This document shows, piece by piece, positions 33,925-34,143 of a DNA stretch of 34,143 nucleotides (the first letter of the stretch is position 1; every line of letters begins with the position of its first letter). The stretch is from contig JAJRTN010000103.1 of the NCBI GenBank assembly GCA_024278275.1, positions 1 through 34,143 of the forward strand. The letters run 5' to 3'. The notes under the pieces are model-generated. The model was not told where the DNA came from and searched no databases. It saw only the letters and a program-made list of their open reading frames with translations. The position numbers and the translations under genes are program-made. Source of the DNA: Candidatus Hydrogenedentota bacterium (lineage in GTDB: Bacteria > Hydrogenedentota > Hydrogenedentia > Hydrogenedentales > JAJRTN01).

Positions 33925-34072
33925 TAAGAGGAGGCCTACCCGCGGAGTCTTGTGGGGCGCGCCTTCCATAGGTCAACCGAGGATCGTTGTCGTGAATGGG
34001 CACTAAGAGGGTGTTTGCAAAGTGTAGTTTAGGCTAACCCTCTGCCGCAAGAGACTGCCACCCCTTTCATCT

Positions 34073-34098
34073 GCCCGGCTTTGCCGGGCTTTCTTCTT
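34073..34098 (+). terminator. Intrinsic terminator, plus strand
   Basis: GCCCGGC-TTT-GCCGGGC followed by TTTCTTCTT. No plus-strand gene precedes it in the window within 4 kb, so it appears orphan; it may insulate the next module. Confidence 0.7.
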
Positions 34099-34123
34099 GA
34101 CTTTTAAGTATAGCGTATATAAC
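34097..34123 (+). promoter_or_regulatory. Promoter-like sequence overlapping a palindrome
   Basis: TTGACT (34097-34102), a 15-nt spacer and TATAAC (34118-34123). The spacer is shorter than ideal. An ATG at 34138 immediately follows the palindrome but the window ends two codons in. Confidence 0.35.
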
Positions 34124-34137
34124 ATATGCTATACTTA
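34105..34137. promoter_or_regulatory. 33-bp AT-rich near-perfect palindrome, likely operator
   Basis: TAAGTATAGC (34105-34114) and GCTATACTTA (34128-34137) are perfect inverted arms; the centre continues as TATATAACATAT with most positions still pairing. It overlaps the promoter-like sequence, as an autorepressor site would. Base composition is far more AT-rich than the rest of the window. Confidence 0.55.
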
Positions 34138-34143
34138 ATGCGA

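Larger units (their letters stand above)
33674..34143. other. Intergenic region, repeats, terminator and AT-rich operator
   Basis: No gene supported. It contains the fpg upstream region, repeat copies D and E, a GAGGGT/ACCCTC inverted pair (34007-34012 and 34037-34042, 24-nt loop), an orphan plus-strand terminator, and an AT-rich palindrome at the end. Confidence 0.6.

Noticed and set aside
33762-33971. 69-codon ORF beginning MAQPPSAV
   Set aside because: It is a translation of repeat copies D and E, a common spurious call in genomes with this palindrome.
1-34143. CRISPR array, tRNA, rRNA or complete insertion sequence
   Set aside because: I saw no regular repeat-spacer pattern, no cloverleaf, no rRNA motifs and no transposase gene.

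Overview
This is a GC-rich bacterial chromosomal segment with 22 protein-coding genes I can support, one of them split by an in-frame stop. I see no rRNA, tRNA, CRISPR array, phage or intact insertion sequence. The gene content resembles Candidatus Hydrogenedentota or a related PVC/Planctomycetota-type lineage: secreted PQQ-propeller proteins beginning DWPQWRG, a Tat-exported Gfo/Idh/MocA oxidoreductase, a DUF3604 protein, a DUF58/DUF4129 pair, an ADP-ribosylglycohydrolase, and intergenic space full of short palindromic repeats. That assignment is inference; no marker gene settles it.

Left block (835-7013, minus strand): a radical SAM protein, a divergent ribulose-phosphate-epimerase-like protein (ATGA overlap), a dTDP-4-dehydrorhamnose-reductase-like SDR, DapB (lysine/DAP pathway), a secreted alpha/beta hydrolase and a GT4 glycosyltransferase. 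A 66-codon unknown ORF with a strong ribosome binding site follows at 7564-7764.

Central block (8320-26331, plus strand): (i) an operon with a giant secreted PQQ-propeller / methyltransferase-like / malectin-like protein interrupted by one TAA, a single-pass membrane protein of unknown family, and a MacB/Lol-type ABC permease and ATPase; (ii) a type I phosphodiesterase overlapping a second GT4 glycosyltransferase; (iii) DUF58 plus a DUF4129 membrane protein; (iv) an AGCS sodium:amino-acid symporter overlapping a TolC-like outer-membrane protein; (v) a membrane-anchored metallophosphoesterase.

Right block (26457-33673): the Tat-exported Gfo/Idh/MocA protein diverges from a Glu/Leu/Phe/Val dehydrogenase. 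A minus-strand operon then runs Fpg -> DUF3604 -> ADP-ribosylglycohydrolase.

Intergenic DNA is the most unusual part. A 56-bp imperfect palindrome and its shorter derivatives (core GTGGCACAGCCGCCC) occur five times. A composite element of about 130 bp occurs twice with its modules in the same order. A GGTGGGCC-NN-GGCCCACC hairpin occurs three times, with a 16-nt match to one copy at a fourth site. A TTCGTG/GTGTATT repeat may supply a promoter. The right edge ends in an intrinsic terminator followed by an AT-rich 33-bp near-perfect palindrome overlapping a promoter-like sequence, probably the start of a separately regulated and possibly acquired module beyond the window.
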